Assembly (NCBI GenBank): GCA_000827495.1
Contig: KN817594.1
Location: 1-64,000, forward strand
DNA length: 64,000 bases
Direction: 5' to 3'
Origin: Hypholoma sublateritium FD-334 SS-4
Lineage: Eukaryota > Basidiomycota > Agaricomycetes > Agaricales > Strophariaceae
Part shown: one piece after another, positions 31,141-45,000 of the stretch
Numbering within the stretch: the first letter of the stretch is position 1
Layout: each line of letters begins with the position of its first letter
Position numbers and translations under genes: made by a program
Notes under the pieces: generated by a model
What the model was told of the DNA's origin: nothing
The model's database searches: none
Seen by the model: only the letters and a program-made list of their open reading frames with translations

Positions 31141-33879
31141 ATGGCGGAGGACGGATACACCTCATCGACGGCGTTCGAGAGCAGCGACAACTCGGATCGC
31201 CATAGCCACAGCGCCGCCGCGGCCACATACGGCCGACCGTCGTTCCAATCACTCGACTCCGTCGAAGAGAGCTCGTCCGCAGGCGCCCATCTGTCGTCCA
31301 CGTCGCCACAGCCGCGCTCGAGCAGCGAGTCATACAGCCGGGCGCCGAGCGATGCGCACGGGAAGACGCCGCGCGGCCAGCCATGGCGGGACTCGAGCGA
31401 TCGCCGGGACACACTGGCCACCATACATAGCGGCGCGCCAAGCCTCGTCGAGCCAACATTCGACGAGAATATTCTTCGCGCGCTCTGCGAACTCGATGTA
31501 TGTACTGTATGCGCTGGTGGACGCCCCCACTGACCTGCCGCCCCCGCAGTGTGGTGTGCCGCTGCTGCTCGACCGCATCAAGCAGGGTATGGTCTCGTGT
31601 CGGGTGAGTGGCACGCCGTACGCGCGGCGGACATGCTCACATGTGCCGTGCGTAGGAAGCGTCGGTGTTCTTCAAGAAGAGGGCGATGATCGAGGAGGAG
31701 TACGGCAAGACGCTGCAGAAGCTCGCGCGCTCAACGTCCGATGTGTACGCACTCAACGACGGGAAAGCAGGGTGAGATTCAATATATCTTGCCCGAGTGC
31801 TGCTAAGACCTCCAAAGGACTTTCGTGTCGGCGTGGCAATCTTCAATGAAAATCCACGAGTCGATGGCGGACAACAGGCTGCGCTTTGCACAGCGCCTAA
31901 ATGAGATGAGTGAGGAGTTGGGTACATTAGTGAAAGAGGTGGACAAGAACCGTAAGCAGGTGCGTCGCATACATGGTTGGCTTACCTTCCATTTATAAGC
32001 CTCTGTAGACCAAAGACCTTGCGACGCGCTATGAGCGTGCTCTGCAAGAGTCCGAAGGTGTCACGGAGAAATGCAAAAACCGGCTGGACTTTACCTCGGA
32101 AGAGCTGGAGCGCGTGCTGTTACAGAAAGAGGGCGAATCGTTCAAAGACAACGGGATGGCGAACAGGCCGGGGGGAGGCGCTGGTGGGAAGCGGGCGATC
32201 GGCAAGGCCGTCGCGAAAGGCGGCTTGCTCTTGAAGGGCAAGAACCCCGGAAATGTACGTCGTCACCACCGGTGATGCCCCCCCGCTCACCATCTGTGCA
32301 GATTCAACGGCAGGAAGACGATATACGCCAACGGCTGTCGACGGCGTCGGACCAGTACCGCAAGGCGGTGACGGAGACGCAAGGCATGCGCCAAGAGTAT
32401 TTCAACTTTCAGCTACCTCGGATTCTGCGCGTAAGTCGCCATATTTCCGCCCTAGGCGCTTAACCGACACCTTGACCTGGTTCTAGGCGCTGAAGGAGTG
32501 TGCCGACGAAGTCGACCTGGGCACGCAGTACCATCTCACGCGATATGCATTCCTTTTTGAGAGCATCGTTCTGAGCGACGGCTCGACCCTGGTGCCACCC
32601 GGCGAAGAGGGTATGTCACGCATACTTCGTCGTTCTTAACTTATACGATTCGCTATAGGGCTCGGGTTAAAGGCGACCATAGAGACGATAGACAATCGTG
32701 GTGACTTCAAGACATACATGCAGAACTATGCGTTCGCACGGGGAAGTGCCCCGCCGCGGGGACCACGGCGAGAAGGCCCGTCGGACGAAGGCTTTGTAAG
32801 TCGACACATTCATAGAGGTTATCTGGCTAAATAGCCGTTGTACCAGCTGCCACCCCTCCCAACCTTCAATGAGAAGACACACACGGCGGTTTCGCCGACG
32901 GCAAACGGCATCAATGGCATACAGGACAAGGGGCGGCCAACGTTCGGAGTCGACCTCGCAGAGCAGATGCTCAGAGACAACGTCGAGATACCGCCAATCA
33001 TGACTAAATGCTGCGAGGCCATTGAGAAGTACGGGATTAGGAACCAGGGCATCTATCGAGTCAGCGGCACGACCAGCAAGGTTGCGAACTTGCGGACGAG
33101 GCTCGAAAAAGGTGCTCCCTGCCCTCCTCCTCGTATTGCACCCGCTGACGCAGACTGCTTAACGATTGCCATTTCCTTCCCTATCAATTATATCTGTATT
33201 TTCAAATATAGACATGGAGGCGGTCGATTTAGATGCACCAGAATGGGCGGGCGATATAAATAACGTCGCGAGCGTCCTGAAGATGTGGCTGCGTGAGCTA
33301 CCGGACCCGCTGCTGACGAACACGCTACACCAAGGCTTTATCGACGCGGCGAGTGCGTGTGGCCGTTTCCCCATCGAACCTGCGTCCGGAAAAACTGACT
33401 GGCTGCGTGACCTATGGTGTTACAGAAATCGACATTGACCGCCTGCGGCACATCCGGCTGCACGAGCGCGTCAACGAGCTGCCGGATCCCAACTACGCCA
33501 CGCTGAAGTACTTCCTGGGTCACCTGCATCGGTAATTCCCCACACACCCGCGGCCGCGCGAGAAAGGACACGCTTGCTGACTGATATCTGCTTCTCCCCC
33601 TTCTGGCCCTGTCGCGCACAGGATCAACCAGCACGCGGCGGAGAACGCGATGTCGATGCAGAACCTCGCGATCGTGTTTGGGCCGACACTCTTTGGGCTG
33701 CACACGTCGGCGAACGGGCAGGGCGGGGTCATGTCCGACACGACGTTCCAGAACATGGTCCGAGCTTTCTCCTTGATAGTCGCCAGTTGCCGTTACTCAT
33801 GCATGCGCCGTATGAATTGCAGGCGATCGAGACGATTCTCAACCACTATACGGATATCTTTATCGACGAATCAGAGTGA
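31141..33879 (+). CDS. F-BAR/RhoGAP protein (Rgd1/Rga-type)
   Basis: Thirteen phase-consistent exons (31141-31497, 31550-31603, 31656-31771, 31818-31959, 32009-32254, 32302-32430, 32487-32610, 32659-32795, 32847-33111, 33212-33352, 33426-33531, 33622-33757, 33823-33879) give 669 residues. A Ser-rich N-terminus (~110 residues) precedes the F-BAR/FCH region (LLLDRIKQGMVSCREASVFFKKRAMIEEEY, coiled helices to residue ~430). The RhoGAP domain (~470-665) has the catalytic arginine finger in GIYRVSG, then LKMWLRELPDPLL, RHIRLHERVNELPDPNYATL and NLAIVFGPTLF. By family it senses or shapes membrane curvature and stimulates GTP hydrolysis on Rho-type GTPases at growth sites. The last intron has a GTCCGA donor. 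Confidence 0.92.
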
Positions 33880-34338
33880 GCTTGTATTGTGCCGCCCCCG
33901 CGCGAGGCGCACCCCGGATTCCCTGTCGCTGCCTGCGAGCGACACCCCCGATATCATATGATACCCACCTATGTTTCGCGCATGCTCTGGCCAGGACGCT
34001 TTGTTGGTGCACTACTTCATTTCTCTGCGACCTACAATATGTATTTGCTATTTCAACGTGTATTCCGCGGTCCATCGTATTACATTATTTATCCGCACTT
34101 CGTGTTATATACATAAGTCGTATCAGTATCATAATAGTCGGCGGCGCCGTACGTGCGCGTGTGCAGTGAGGGATATATATAGTCGTTCGCCCCCGCGGGG
34201 TCGTGAAATAGGCTCGGACGTGTGCTTCTGCGCGGGATATAGATAGCGTGCGCGACGCCCGGCGGGCTTCGCTGTATTGGCCAGTTCCACGCAGGCTTCG
34301 CGCCGCACGCAGCCGGCGCACGCAGTCAGATCTGGTTC
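33880..34338. other. Intergenic between convergent genes
   Basis: 459 bp holding the 3' ends of the RhoGAP (plus) and F-box (minus) genes. No further feature. Confidence 0.45.
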
Positions 34339-35506
34339 TCAGTCCTGCGCGGCGACGAGCGCCCACGCGCCGTCCGCGCCCAGGACCCAGTCCGTCTGCG
34401 AGGGGAAGACGACGCGGCGCAGCGACGGGCACGCGCGGTGCCACTCCATGCAGAGCGAGAGCTCCTCGAGCGAGTCCGCGCGGCCGACGCCGTCGACGCC
34501 CGTCGGCGAGAGGTCGAGGAACGCGAGGCGCTCGAACGCGCGCAGCACGCTCGACAGGCCCGCGAGGATGCGCTGCGGAGCATGCGGTGATTAGCACGGC
34601 GCACAGCACGGCAGACGGGGCACTCACGATGCCGGAGAAGGAGTAGTGCAGCGTGTGCCGCAGCGCGAGGCGCACGCGGAGGCTCTCGACAGCGGGGAGG
34701 TGCGTCGACACGTTGCGCAGGAGCAGCGGCCGCGCGGGCATCGCGGAGAGGTCGAGCGCGCGCAGCGCCCCGGCCGTCGCCGCCATGCGCGGCAGGTTCT
34801 CGCGCGTCACGTCCGCGTCGTCGCCGACGAGCGCGAGCGAGCGCACAGGCCTCCCGGGGAGCAGCGCCGCCGCCGCGTCCGCGCTGCCGCGGAACTGTGC
34901 CAGCGCAGGAAGCGCGCGCGGCGGCAGGCCGGGGGGCGCGCCCGCGAGATCGAGGCGCAACGCACGTAGGACAGGCGGGAGCGCGCCGAGGAACGCGCCG
35001 AGCGCGCGCGTGTACGCCTGCGCACCCTTCGCGGCGTCCGCACCCAGCCCGCACATGCGCAGCTGTGCAAAGCGGCACCCGGCGACTGCGCGCTCGACGG
35101 CGTGCAGCGGCGGGTGCTCCTCGGTCCCGGGGACGAGATTTGCGGGCCCGAGGAAGAGGTCGAGTGATTCCAGTAGCGAAAGGTGGCGCAGGATGCGCGC
35201 GAGCTCGTCGCATGCGTTGGGAAGGTACGGCGAGGGCGGTGCGGGCGGTGAGCTGGCCTGCCACCGAATGTGCAGACGGCGCGCAGCGTCGTAAAGATGC
35301 GGGCGCCGGCGCATGGCCTCGCACCAGTACAGCGTGCGGTAAGGCAGGGGCGAGGATTCCGTGAGCATTTCTGTGATGTATACCGAGGCGTAGAGGACGC
35401 GCTCAGCGACGGCGTTGAAGCGCACGGAGACGCAGGCGACGGCCGCAAGCGACGACGGCGGAAGCTCGTGGAGAATAGCGGCGAGGGTTTCGTTTGGAAG
35501 CGCCAT
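34339..35506 (-). CDS. F-box domain protein, GC-rich type
   Basis: Two exons (35506-34628 and 34572-34339) separated by a 55-bp consensus intron give 370 residues. The N-terminus is an F-box: LPNETLAAILHELPPSSLAAVACVSVRFNAVAERVLY. The body has Leu-rich strands (LRALRLDLAG, LRALDLSAM, AFLDLSPTG) suggestive of degenerate LRRs. Codon use is extremely GC-rich, unlike the AT-richer F-box trio at 4.7-14 kb, and the two groups share no obvious similarity outside the F-box. Role inferred: SCF ligase adaptor with unknown substrate. Confidence 0.8.
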
Positions 35507-35873
35507 CAGAGGCTTATTTGTAATCGCAAGCGGGACCTATTTCCAACGTTTGTGGGGGGAAGAATGAAGAACCAATTGGCCATGCACAAGCGTGAGCATG
35601 CGCGAGCAGGACCTATATCAGACGGTGAATCCCCGGGTTAATTGGTCGGTTACGGTGACCATAACGTCGGCGAACGGAAGATCGACGGAGCCACGCTCGC
35701 TTATTTTCTGGAAAGGACTGATGCTCAGATAACCAGCCACTGATAGAAATAAAAGACACCTCAGTTAGCGCCAGTGGGAACTCAAAATCACACAGGCAGG
35801 GAATGCGGCGAAAAAATAAATAGAACGGAATAAAATACAAGTAGAGGTACAAAATGCTAAATCCACACCATAT

Positions 35874-37089
<1,216 letters not shown>

Positions 37090-38756
37090 GGATAGGCTGG
37101 GGCGCGCTTTTTGATTGTTGTTTGATTATTGTATTGTTAGTGTATTTTCCTATTTATTAATTTTTTTTCTGGCGAAATTTGGGTGAAGCGGGTGATCGTT
37201 GTTTGAATTGTTATCTGACTACATTGTGGAGTCACATCAGCAACAATGGTGTTCTCAGACATTGTCTTTTTTGGAGCTTGTTTGTTACAATACTATGGAG
37301 AAAGTGTGGACCATACTGCTCGTGGCATTGGGATGGGCCAGGTGCCACTCTGTATTTATATGGGCCTGAGACGCCAGGGACGCGCGGGTCGAGCTTGACG
37401 TGCGCTACGCTGCAGACAGTTGCAGCGAGGCCACCACACCACGTCGAGTGTCGCGGGACAGGAAGACTTTATCCAGCAGAGTCATAGATTCGCAAATACT
37501 AACACAGATGTCATACGCACATATATGTACGCTTGTATGTGATGCATCTCAGAGTCATTGCAAGTGGCCGCGATTTCAGGTTTTCAGCCACCACTGGCAA
37601 TAATGTACAGCCAAATGGGGCATTAATTTCCCGATAAGGGCACATGGGCCGGCGGGTGGCTGATCGTCGTCACCGTCGACAAGGTCGGCGACTGAAGGCG
37701 ACTAAAGTCTGGGAAGGTCGCGACTATAGTCGACGACTATGTTCCTAAATTAGGGCAAGGTCGACGACTAAGAGCGACTAAGACGGTCGATAGCCGGTCG
37801 ACTATAGTCGGCATAGTCGTCGACCTTGTCGACCTGATCGTCGTCACGCGTCATCGACGGCTCGGAATTATACATACACTTTGCCCTCGGCGCGCGCAGG
37901 AAGTAAGAGAATTTTTATGAAATCATGCTCATTGGCGCGTTAAAAACCCAGTGGGAAAAGCTACCGATGGCAGAGACATATTGACAGCCTATTTGAACGC
38001 GAACGCGGACCAGAAACATCGGGCGTCCGGCGTGGGCCTATCGCCGCACGGTGACGCCCCCGAGACCCTCGACGAGAAATGGCCCTTCACCACGCGCGAG
38101 TCCCGCCACTTACATACAGTGCATGGGGTGTATTATATATATTAACACGCCCGCGTGCACTGGTTAAGAGAACCGAGGCTTGAGGTGCGGCATGCTAGCG
38201 GTGACGTTCTTTAATTGAGGTGACGACGAAAGGCGCGAACGGTGGAAGGGGCGCGTTCTGGAAACGAGTGGTCTAGAGAGACATGCGCTGTATCAATTTG
38301 GTGACCGCTATTGGCAGGATCTTGATTTTTGGGAGAAAGGAGGAAGATAGGCGATGATAGGATAAATTCTGTAAGGAGCCAACAAGGTGTATTTGTATTC
38401 CCTAAAGGTGGCTGACAGGCAAATATAAGCTGGGCTGGCGGGATCGAAGTATACAAAATTGGGCGGCTGACGTATGTACCGTACGATCGACGATTCGATC
38501 GATCCACACTATCTCTGTTGAACAGACTTTGCTGGACTTACTGCTGCGCGAATATTCATCAAGTTCGCCAACGGCCAAGTTTCATCCACGCCGCATACAT
38601 GCCCACCGAAAAAGAGACAGCAGTGCGGCCATGAAGTACTCAGACGAGTCAAGATGCAAAATGTGATGTTACATTCAAAGCGCGCGACTACATACAAAAC
38701 CTCCATTTCCTGCAAAACCATGACCGGCGCGTATCCGCACGAAATTCTTCCACCAT
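37090..38756. other. Intergenic with MITE-like element
   Basis: About 1.7 kb without a credible gene. Apart from the MITE-like element at 37660-37847 and AT-rich H3 downstream sequence, nothing is recognised. Confidence 0.5.
37660..37847. mobile_element. MITE-like inverted-repeat element with 14-bp flanking direct repeat
   Basis: GTCGACAAGGTCG at 37675-37687 faces its exact complement CGACCTTGTCGAC at 37821-37833. The pairing continues outward-in to ~19 bp with one mismatch. Immediately outside lies the same 14-mer, CTGATCGTCGTCAC, at 37660-37673 and 37834-37847. The ~160-bp interior is filled with CGACTA/TAGTCG and GTCGAC subrepeats and has no coding capacity. It looks like a miniature inverted-repeat element with a long target duplication, or a hairpin satellite; no transposase is present to assign a superfamily. 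Confidence 0.6.
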
Positions 38757-39113
38757 TCAGCCCTTGGTCCAGGTGCCAGAGCCGACGATGGTCTGTCCCT
38801 CGGACGGGCCGCCGGAGATGGGGCCCTTGATGGTTATGCCCTTCCCGGTCTTGATGAAGATCTTGCCGTCGCCAATGGTGCCGCGGAAGCTGTCGAAGCC
38901 GCCGCTAAGCGCGTCGTTGTCGTACAAGAGCGTGAGCGCCTTCTCCGCGGACCAGAACTTGGGGACGGTGACGTCCGAGTTCACGCTGAAGGAGGTGGCG
39001 ACGACACCCTCGTCGTGGTCGGCGGGGTTGACCCACATGCCGCCCTTGGCGGTGAACTTGCTGTAGTTGGGGGTATCCTCAGCCTTGATGGTGGCGTAGC
39101 TGGTGAGCGACAT
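38757..39113 (-). CDS. Small 118-residue protein of unknown function
   Basis: A single-exon frame with GC-biased codon use like the neighbouring real genes. It starts MSLTSYATIKAEDTPNYSKF and ends GQTIVGSGTWTKG. No signal peptide or membrane segment; alternating polar/hydrophobic strands and many Gly suggest a compact beta-rich cytosolic protein. Internal Trp residues (GGMWVNP, PKFWSAEKAL) suggest a ligand-binding fold, but I recognise no family. The upstream region is long, so its promoter is unconstrained. Confidence 0.7.
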   Translation of the reverse strand: MSLTSYATIKAEDTPNYSKFTAKGGMWVNPADHDEGVVATSFSVNSDVTVPKFWSAEKALTLLYDNDALSGGFDSFRGTIGDGKIFIKTGKGITIKGPISGGPSEGQTIVGSGTWTKG

Positions 39114-42020
39114 AGTGGTAAATTTGAGGGTGATTTATGCTGGAGGCGCAATCGCGTCAGCGTCGTGGCAAGCTGTGGAAGTCTCAAAGCACTCACTTTC
39201 AAAAGACTTGGAAGGAAGAGTAAAGAGCATCGTTGTTTCATGGCCTTTTTGTACTCAACACGTTCGCTAAGTTCTTTGAATTACCAAGTTAACGTTCGCA
39301 TTGTTCTGGTAGCTTTCTGGCATCCTCCACTCATACTTCATTACTCCTGTCACATGGATCCCATGCGGTGTACTCACCTGAGCTTATGCATAATATCTGC
39401 TCGCATCCCTCTTTCAACGATCAACGCCGCTCACTGTCTTCATCAATTTGGAAGTGGAAGCGAAGTTTAATCTCAGGACATTAAATCTAAGAGATACAGT
39501 GACCCTCCCGTCGTTCTCTTCCTTCTGGAATCTTACGTGAACTGAATTGAAGCGAAGATGAGTGGGTCAGCTGCTAATGAATAGGCGATGCTGATAGCGT
39601 AGTATGGAAACACCGCGCCGCAACTTCCAAAACACCTGAAGCCTAAATCGTTACATGAGCTGCTACGGTGACGAGATGACTCGAAGTCTGAGGCTTCTCT
39701 GACTGCTTCGTGTCACTTTCCTTGTACCCAATGCTCGCTAGCACCAGCCGTCCAGCATGCTTTCTGCAGGACTCGTCTGATTTCATTAAATCGCTCCTCG
39801 TGATCGCCCGCAGCACTATAAGCTTATACTCACATGGGTGCGGCCCATATTTCAAGTATCGACCGCAGCGACCTTCTCAAATCCCTTATCGTTACGGGGA
39901 TTCGGCGGACGTGCAACTCGCCATCATGACGGAGCTATATTTCCATATTTGGTATAACAGGACCCATAACGGGAATCTGATGTTATCAGTCAACGCCGTC
40001 GACTACTACCCAATAGTATTTGGGCTCACAAAGGGATATTTTACTGAAGATTTTACCCGACTATTTCACAAGCAGAAAAATCTTACAGGGCTACTTACAT
40101 GTGGGACGAGATAAGTGGCATTTACGTACGCGAAATACACCCTATCGTGCGCTGCTATTCGCTGCGTATTAGGGTGCCCGAACAATAGTTTCTTAGAGGT
40201 TTCTGTATTTTTTATTGGCTAGATAATGCTTATCTGCAAGGAGTCCGAGTCGTCCGCCGACCCCGAAGTAGGCAGCCATCCGGTGGACCTCTGGGTTTTC
40301 GACTCCGATTCTATTCTCCGCCGGACTCTCCCGAACATCCGGTTTCTCAAAGCTTGCTCAAAACTCCTCATCCCACTTTTTGTCCGGTTCCCGCCTACAA
40401 CGCCATTACCATCCCAGGGCATGTTTTGGTACCGCGTACTTGACTGGCCCGAGGATGACGCGGAGACAGTAACGCTGGATTCTACCGTGGACTGCAGCAG
40501 CGTGTCTGTCTTGCGCACGTCTTTCCACGAGTCGTAAGGGAAGGAACGCCCGATATACGACGGCCGTCACGCACTTGACCCAAGCGTCAACAAGAGCACG
40601 CTTTCAATGTGCTTCTCTCTGCCAACTGGTCTTCCAGCGGGGACGCCATCGAGCTGCTGATACGAACTTCGAATTCCCTCCTGAGATTGTTGTTGCGACA
40701 GCTATGCTCATGGAAGCCGCTTTTGGTATTCACCTATCAGAAAGCGACCATGAAGATGCCACTTGTCAACACCTCTAGGATGGATTTGGCCGTGGCATCC
40801 AACACAGAGTCAATTTTCGACCTCGCTGCTGCAGATGGCCGGGCAACTGTTGTCGCCTACTGGGGGCTATATTCCGCAATGCTCCCGTTATGGTCATGGA
40901 TGAGGAGAACTGTGACTTACTTCTCTGACTGCTGGCAAGATTCCACTACTCAGGCAGCATTCTCCATGAGACGTACTTGGTTTGACGATGATGTAGGAGC
41001 CTTCGTTGTTTTGAATTGAAGCAATTCGCTCATTCCTCGCATCCAGCTGAGTGTCTTCAGTGATCTGGGATGCTGACTGATGCTGTCCAACGTTCCTAGT
41101 CAATTTCAACGGAAGCCATCTTGCCATTTTCGCTGCTATGCTCACCGATAAACTCGTCGGTTAGAGGTTGGCGACCTGGTGGGCTGTACATGATCCACTC
41201 ACGATGATGACCGTACGCGAGCTGTAACGCGCACTCTTCATGCTTTCTCTCTCGGCATTGGCGAGTTTCAGGAATGGTATAAACTCCTGGATCACCGCAC
41301 TTTTTGACGAAGAGACGAAGGCGCCCGTCAATCGTCCTCGGGTCTTCCCTTTCGTGCATCGCTATCTGTTGGTGGCTGGAGACCCGAGTACTGCAGTCGA
41401 ACTTGAGTAGCTGTGTCCTCTCCAGTTAGATCAGTCAACATGCGTCACTGTCCGCGCCATGACGAAGGGAGCACCCCGAAGGCAGTCGTTGTGAAGTTTG
41501 TCCAGAGGTATTGCCGGTGAGGGTTCGAGGTCCTTGGATAGACGATTTAAAACCGGTGGAGGCTCAGATCTCAGAATTGGTCCAGAAGGTCAAGAAAGAG
41601 CACGACGTTGATACAACTTCATTGATATGCACAAAAAGTGGCTTTCTCTGAACTTGAACTTCCCTTCTGAATGATAATGGTATTCCTTCTCCTATATTTA
41701 ATTGCCTCGCTTTAAATTGTACTCATTGACGATTTGGACATTTTCCTGGGCCAAAATCGTTTAGAGGTTGGCAAGAGGTAAGTGCTGAGTTCGGAATCCG
41801 GATGGGCAGCAAATGAGCAGGGCCCAGGCTTTCCCCCTATGACACCTGTAACATCACATGCTTGTGACACACGCGCGCATTGCACTGTAACGCTCTGGTT
41901 TATGGTTTCTGGATACCATTTCCCAAATCAACCAAGCTCGTGGTTTTTTAGGCCCGGAGTGTGTACATGCTTATCTTCCACGTCGTTTCATGATTTTCGT
42001 GTCTTCAAGAATTCAGGAAA
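39114..42020. other. Decayed or non-coding region
   Basis: About 2.9 kb with several medium frames on both strands (for example 39710-40114, 40226-40537, 40609-41019 on plus and 41096-41359 on minus). Some have protein-like composition (MFWYRVLDWPEDDAETVTL in 40226-40537), but frames are broken and no splice model joins them. A degraded gene near 40.2-41.0 kb is possible; I could not identify it. Confidence 0.4.
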
Positions 42021-45000
42021 ATGGATATCGACGAAGTTGTTGAAACTTCTGATGTCGAAGAGCTGGAAGAGGAGCTATGCCTCCGGCGAGCAAGTTCACT
42101 GCCGTTGGAGGTGGAAGGGCGGGCCAAAGGCCCCTACTTGGAGCAAATAAACTCATCTCCTCCGAGAAAGCGCCTCAAGGTGCGTTATCTTCTGTTCCAA
42201 ACCTGCACTCAACGAACATTGCTTCAAGGTTTTCCACGAAGGCTCACGGTCGCCTCCCATTGAGCCTTTAAGGCGACTTTCCGTTTCGCCTTCCAAGTCT
42301 ATGTTGCCAAATCGTGAATTACAGCTATCCCAATCCTCCTCTACTGCTTATAACCCTTCGTCGCCCCGCTGGCAATCTGCATCTACGCGTTCTCCCAGCC
42401 GCACTTCGTTCGAGGATCTCGCCAGCCCAGGAAAACAAGAACGCGGAAGTTTACCACACGTGGATTACCCTCAAGCTCCTTTATCACCTGGACCCCTAAA
42501 CCAGCACCCTGCCATTTTCTTGGCTACTCCAACGCGCTCTCCTTTGGCAGCCCTCCCCCAATACGGAAACCAAAGTACACCCTCTGCGACTCCTGGCGCA
42601 CGACGCAATCCTTCTACCCCTTCACCGAAGACACCTCCTTATTCGCCTCCAGAACATCAGCGCCACCTGGCTACGCCAAACTCATATCTCGGGCACAAGG
42701 CAACCCATACACCTTCACTGTTTGTAAATGCCGGCGCGCAAGGCACCGAGGAGAATGGGAACGAACAAGTACACGATCTCGACAATGATGAACTATTATT
42801 ATTCACGCCCACCGAAGTTATATCTGCTCAGAGGCAACTCTCTCCAATGTCGCCTTTGACTCAAAGGTCTTTGTCACCGTTGTCCGTTCGTAGTAGCCCC
42901 GTGCAAAATACAAGAAATCTCACTCCGACTTACGGATCGCCTATGGGCAGTCTTCCGTCCTCTCCTATGCCTATCATCAGGAATCCACCACCGCCCGCGC
43001 CAGCCCCGCCAGGCCCAGACGATAATCCTATCGATATGAATCATATTCCCGAGGAATCACGCTACTCATTGCGCAAACGAAATGTTGCTCAACTTAACCC
43101 TTACACGGTTGAAAACATGCGATATCAACGCGCTTTGCAGTCGAATCCCGAGGCAATCGTCAAAATGAAGGCCCTCGAGCGCCTAAATCACCATCATTCC
43201 GGAAACCACTACGCCCCCGATGGAGAAACGCAGACGGACTTATATTTAGATGAAGGAGCTCCCGAGGACGAAGACGCCGGCTGGGGAGAGATGGAACGAA
43301 AGCGGTTGGAGTTACGCGCGAATAAAGAACGCAGACGGCAAGAAAGGGCGCTGCGGCAGGCATCTGCAGAACAAGATAAAGCGAGATACCCAGAAATTCT
43401 TCGGGATCTGACGGACTCGGACGACGAGGAAATGACTGCTCTGGAGAAAGAAGCACGGAGAGCTGCAAGGAGGAAAGAAAAGGAAGAGCGGGCTAGATTA
43501 AAAGGAAAGCAGCGCGAAGGGGAGAGTAAGCTATACAAGAAAAAGCGTTTCCCAGCACCTCCTGCAACTCCCCCGAGCCGTTCTAAGAGTCACAAAGAGG
43601 ATGAGGATGAGGATGTAGAGGTTGGTTTCAGATAAATCTCCTTGGAATCCGCTGAAATATTCACAGATGGTCGATGATGCCGGACACGCTGGATCTTCTC
43701 GTCTTCCATCACAAAATGCTGAAGACCGCGCGCTCCATGATTATTTTCGCGGATATGGCGACTCTGGCTCTGATGTAAGCGACTTTCGTCCATGTGGGAT
43801 ATTTGGATATGCGTCTGATAATTCCTAGGCGAATGGCGTAGCAGGACCATCGAACAACGCCCGCCAGTCATCAGCTCCTGCATCCGTCCACGGCGATGTA
43901 TATCAGGACCTCTTCGGCGATGATATGGATATGCAACAGGATGACTGGGGGGTCGGCGAGTTTGGCCAGGATATAGCTGCGCGCGGCTCTTCAAAGGCGC
44001 CGTACACCATTGAGTCTGATGCAGAGCAAGCCTACGAAGGACGGAAACCCTCTCAGGTCAGCAATAAAGTCTCTGACATCGAGCTCGACCTACCGCCTCA
44101 GAAAGAGCGCTGGCTGAGGCGAATGTTACCCAAGGGCATGTGGCATGACCGTGGCTCTGCCTCAGCGAAGGCGAAGAAGGCGAAGCGCGCCGAGCGACGG
44201 GCGCAGTCGAGCATAGCAAGCGACGGCGACGCCGCCGGTCCACTTCTTCCGGGCCAAACGCGCGTCCAAAAAGCTGCCAATCCCAAGGATATCAGGGATA
44301 TCAAGGGCGATTCGGAGAGCGAGAGCCAAACTGAAGACAGGAGGACGCCCACTCCTGAACCGGCGGGGCGGATCGCCGCTCATTCTACAGTCTACGAATC
44401 CGACTCGGGCTCGGATGCGGTCGAGATCCTCAAATCGTACTTCCCGCCAGCTGCCCAGCTCGTCGAAAAAGAGCAGGTGGATTACTACTCGGAGGATGAG
44501 ATCGACGATCAAGACATCCAAAATCTATTCTTTCCGACTGAAATGAGTGCGCCAGTCAGACATGTGGGGCGCTCGCGCGACGAAAGCCTGATCGACTACA
44601 TGCTGACGAGATGTCGATATATCGGCGGAGAACGCAAGGCGCAGCCGAAGCCCCGCACTGCTCAACAAGGGCGCCAGGACAATGGCCCGAACAAGCCATC
44701 GAAGTACAAAATTGATGTCACGACGAGAGGGGCGCGCGGTCATGGGCATGAGCGACAAACACTGCTTTCGTTCAATAAACACCAGGAAGCTAAGAAGCCT
44801 CAGGATCGAACTCTCTCAAGGGTTAGCTCGAGTCGATCCCTTAATGAAGATGTTGAAATTTCAGGCCATCGCAAAAATTCGAGCCATCCCACAAGCAACA
44901 TCCATCGCAACGCGAAACCTCATCATCGCACGGCTTCGGGCCACCGTCGTTCTAATAATGCAAATTCATCTAAGCGTACATCCGGAAATACGCACCACAT

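Noticed and set aside
34326..35324. 332-codon minus-strand frame overlapping the F-box gene
   Set aside because: Arg/Ala-rich shadow frame; the F-box frame has a real domain and a clean intron.
41515..41540. GGTTCGAGGTCC, resembling a tRNA B box
   Set aside because: The flanks do not fold as a tRNA and no A box is found.
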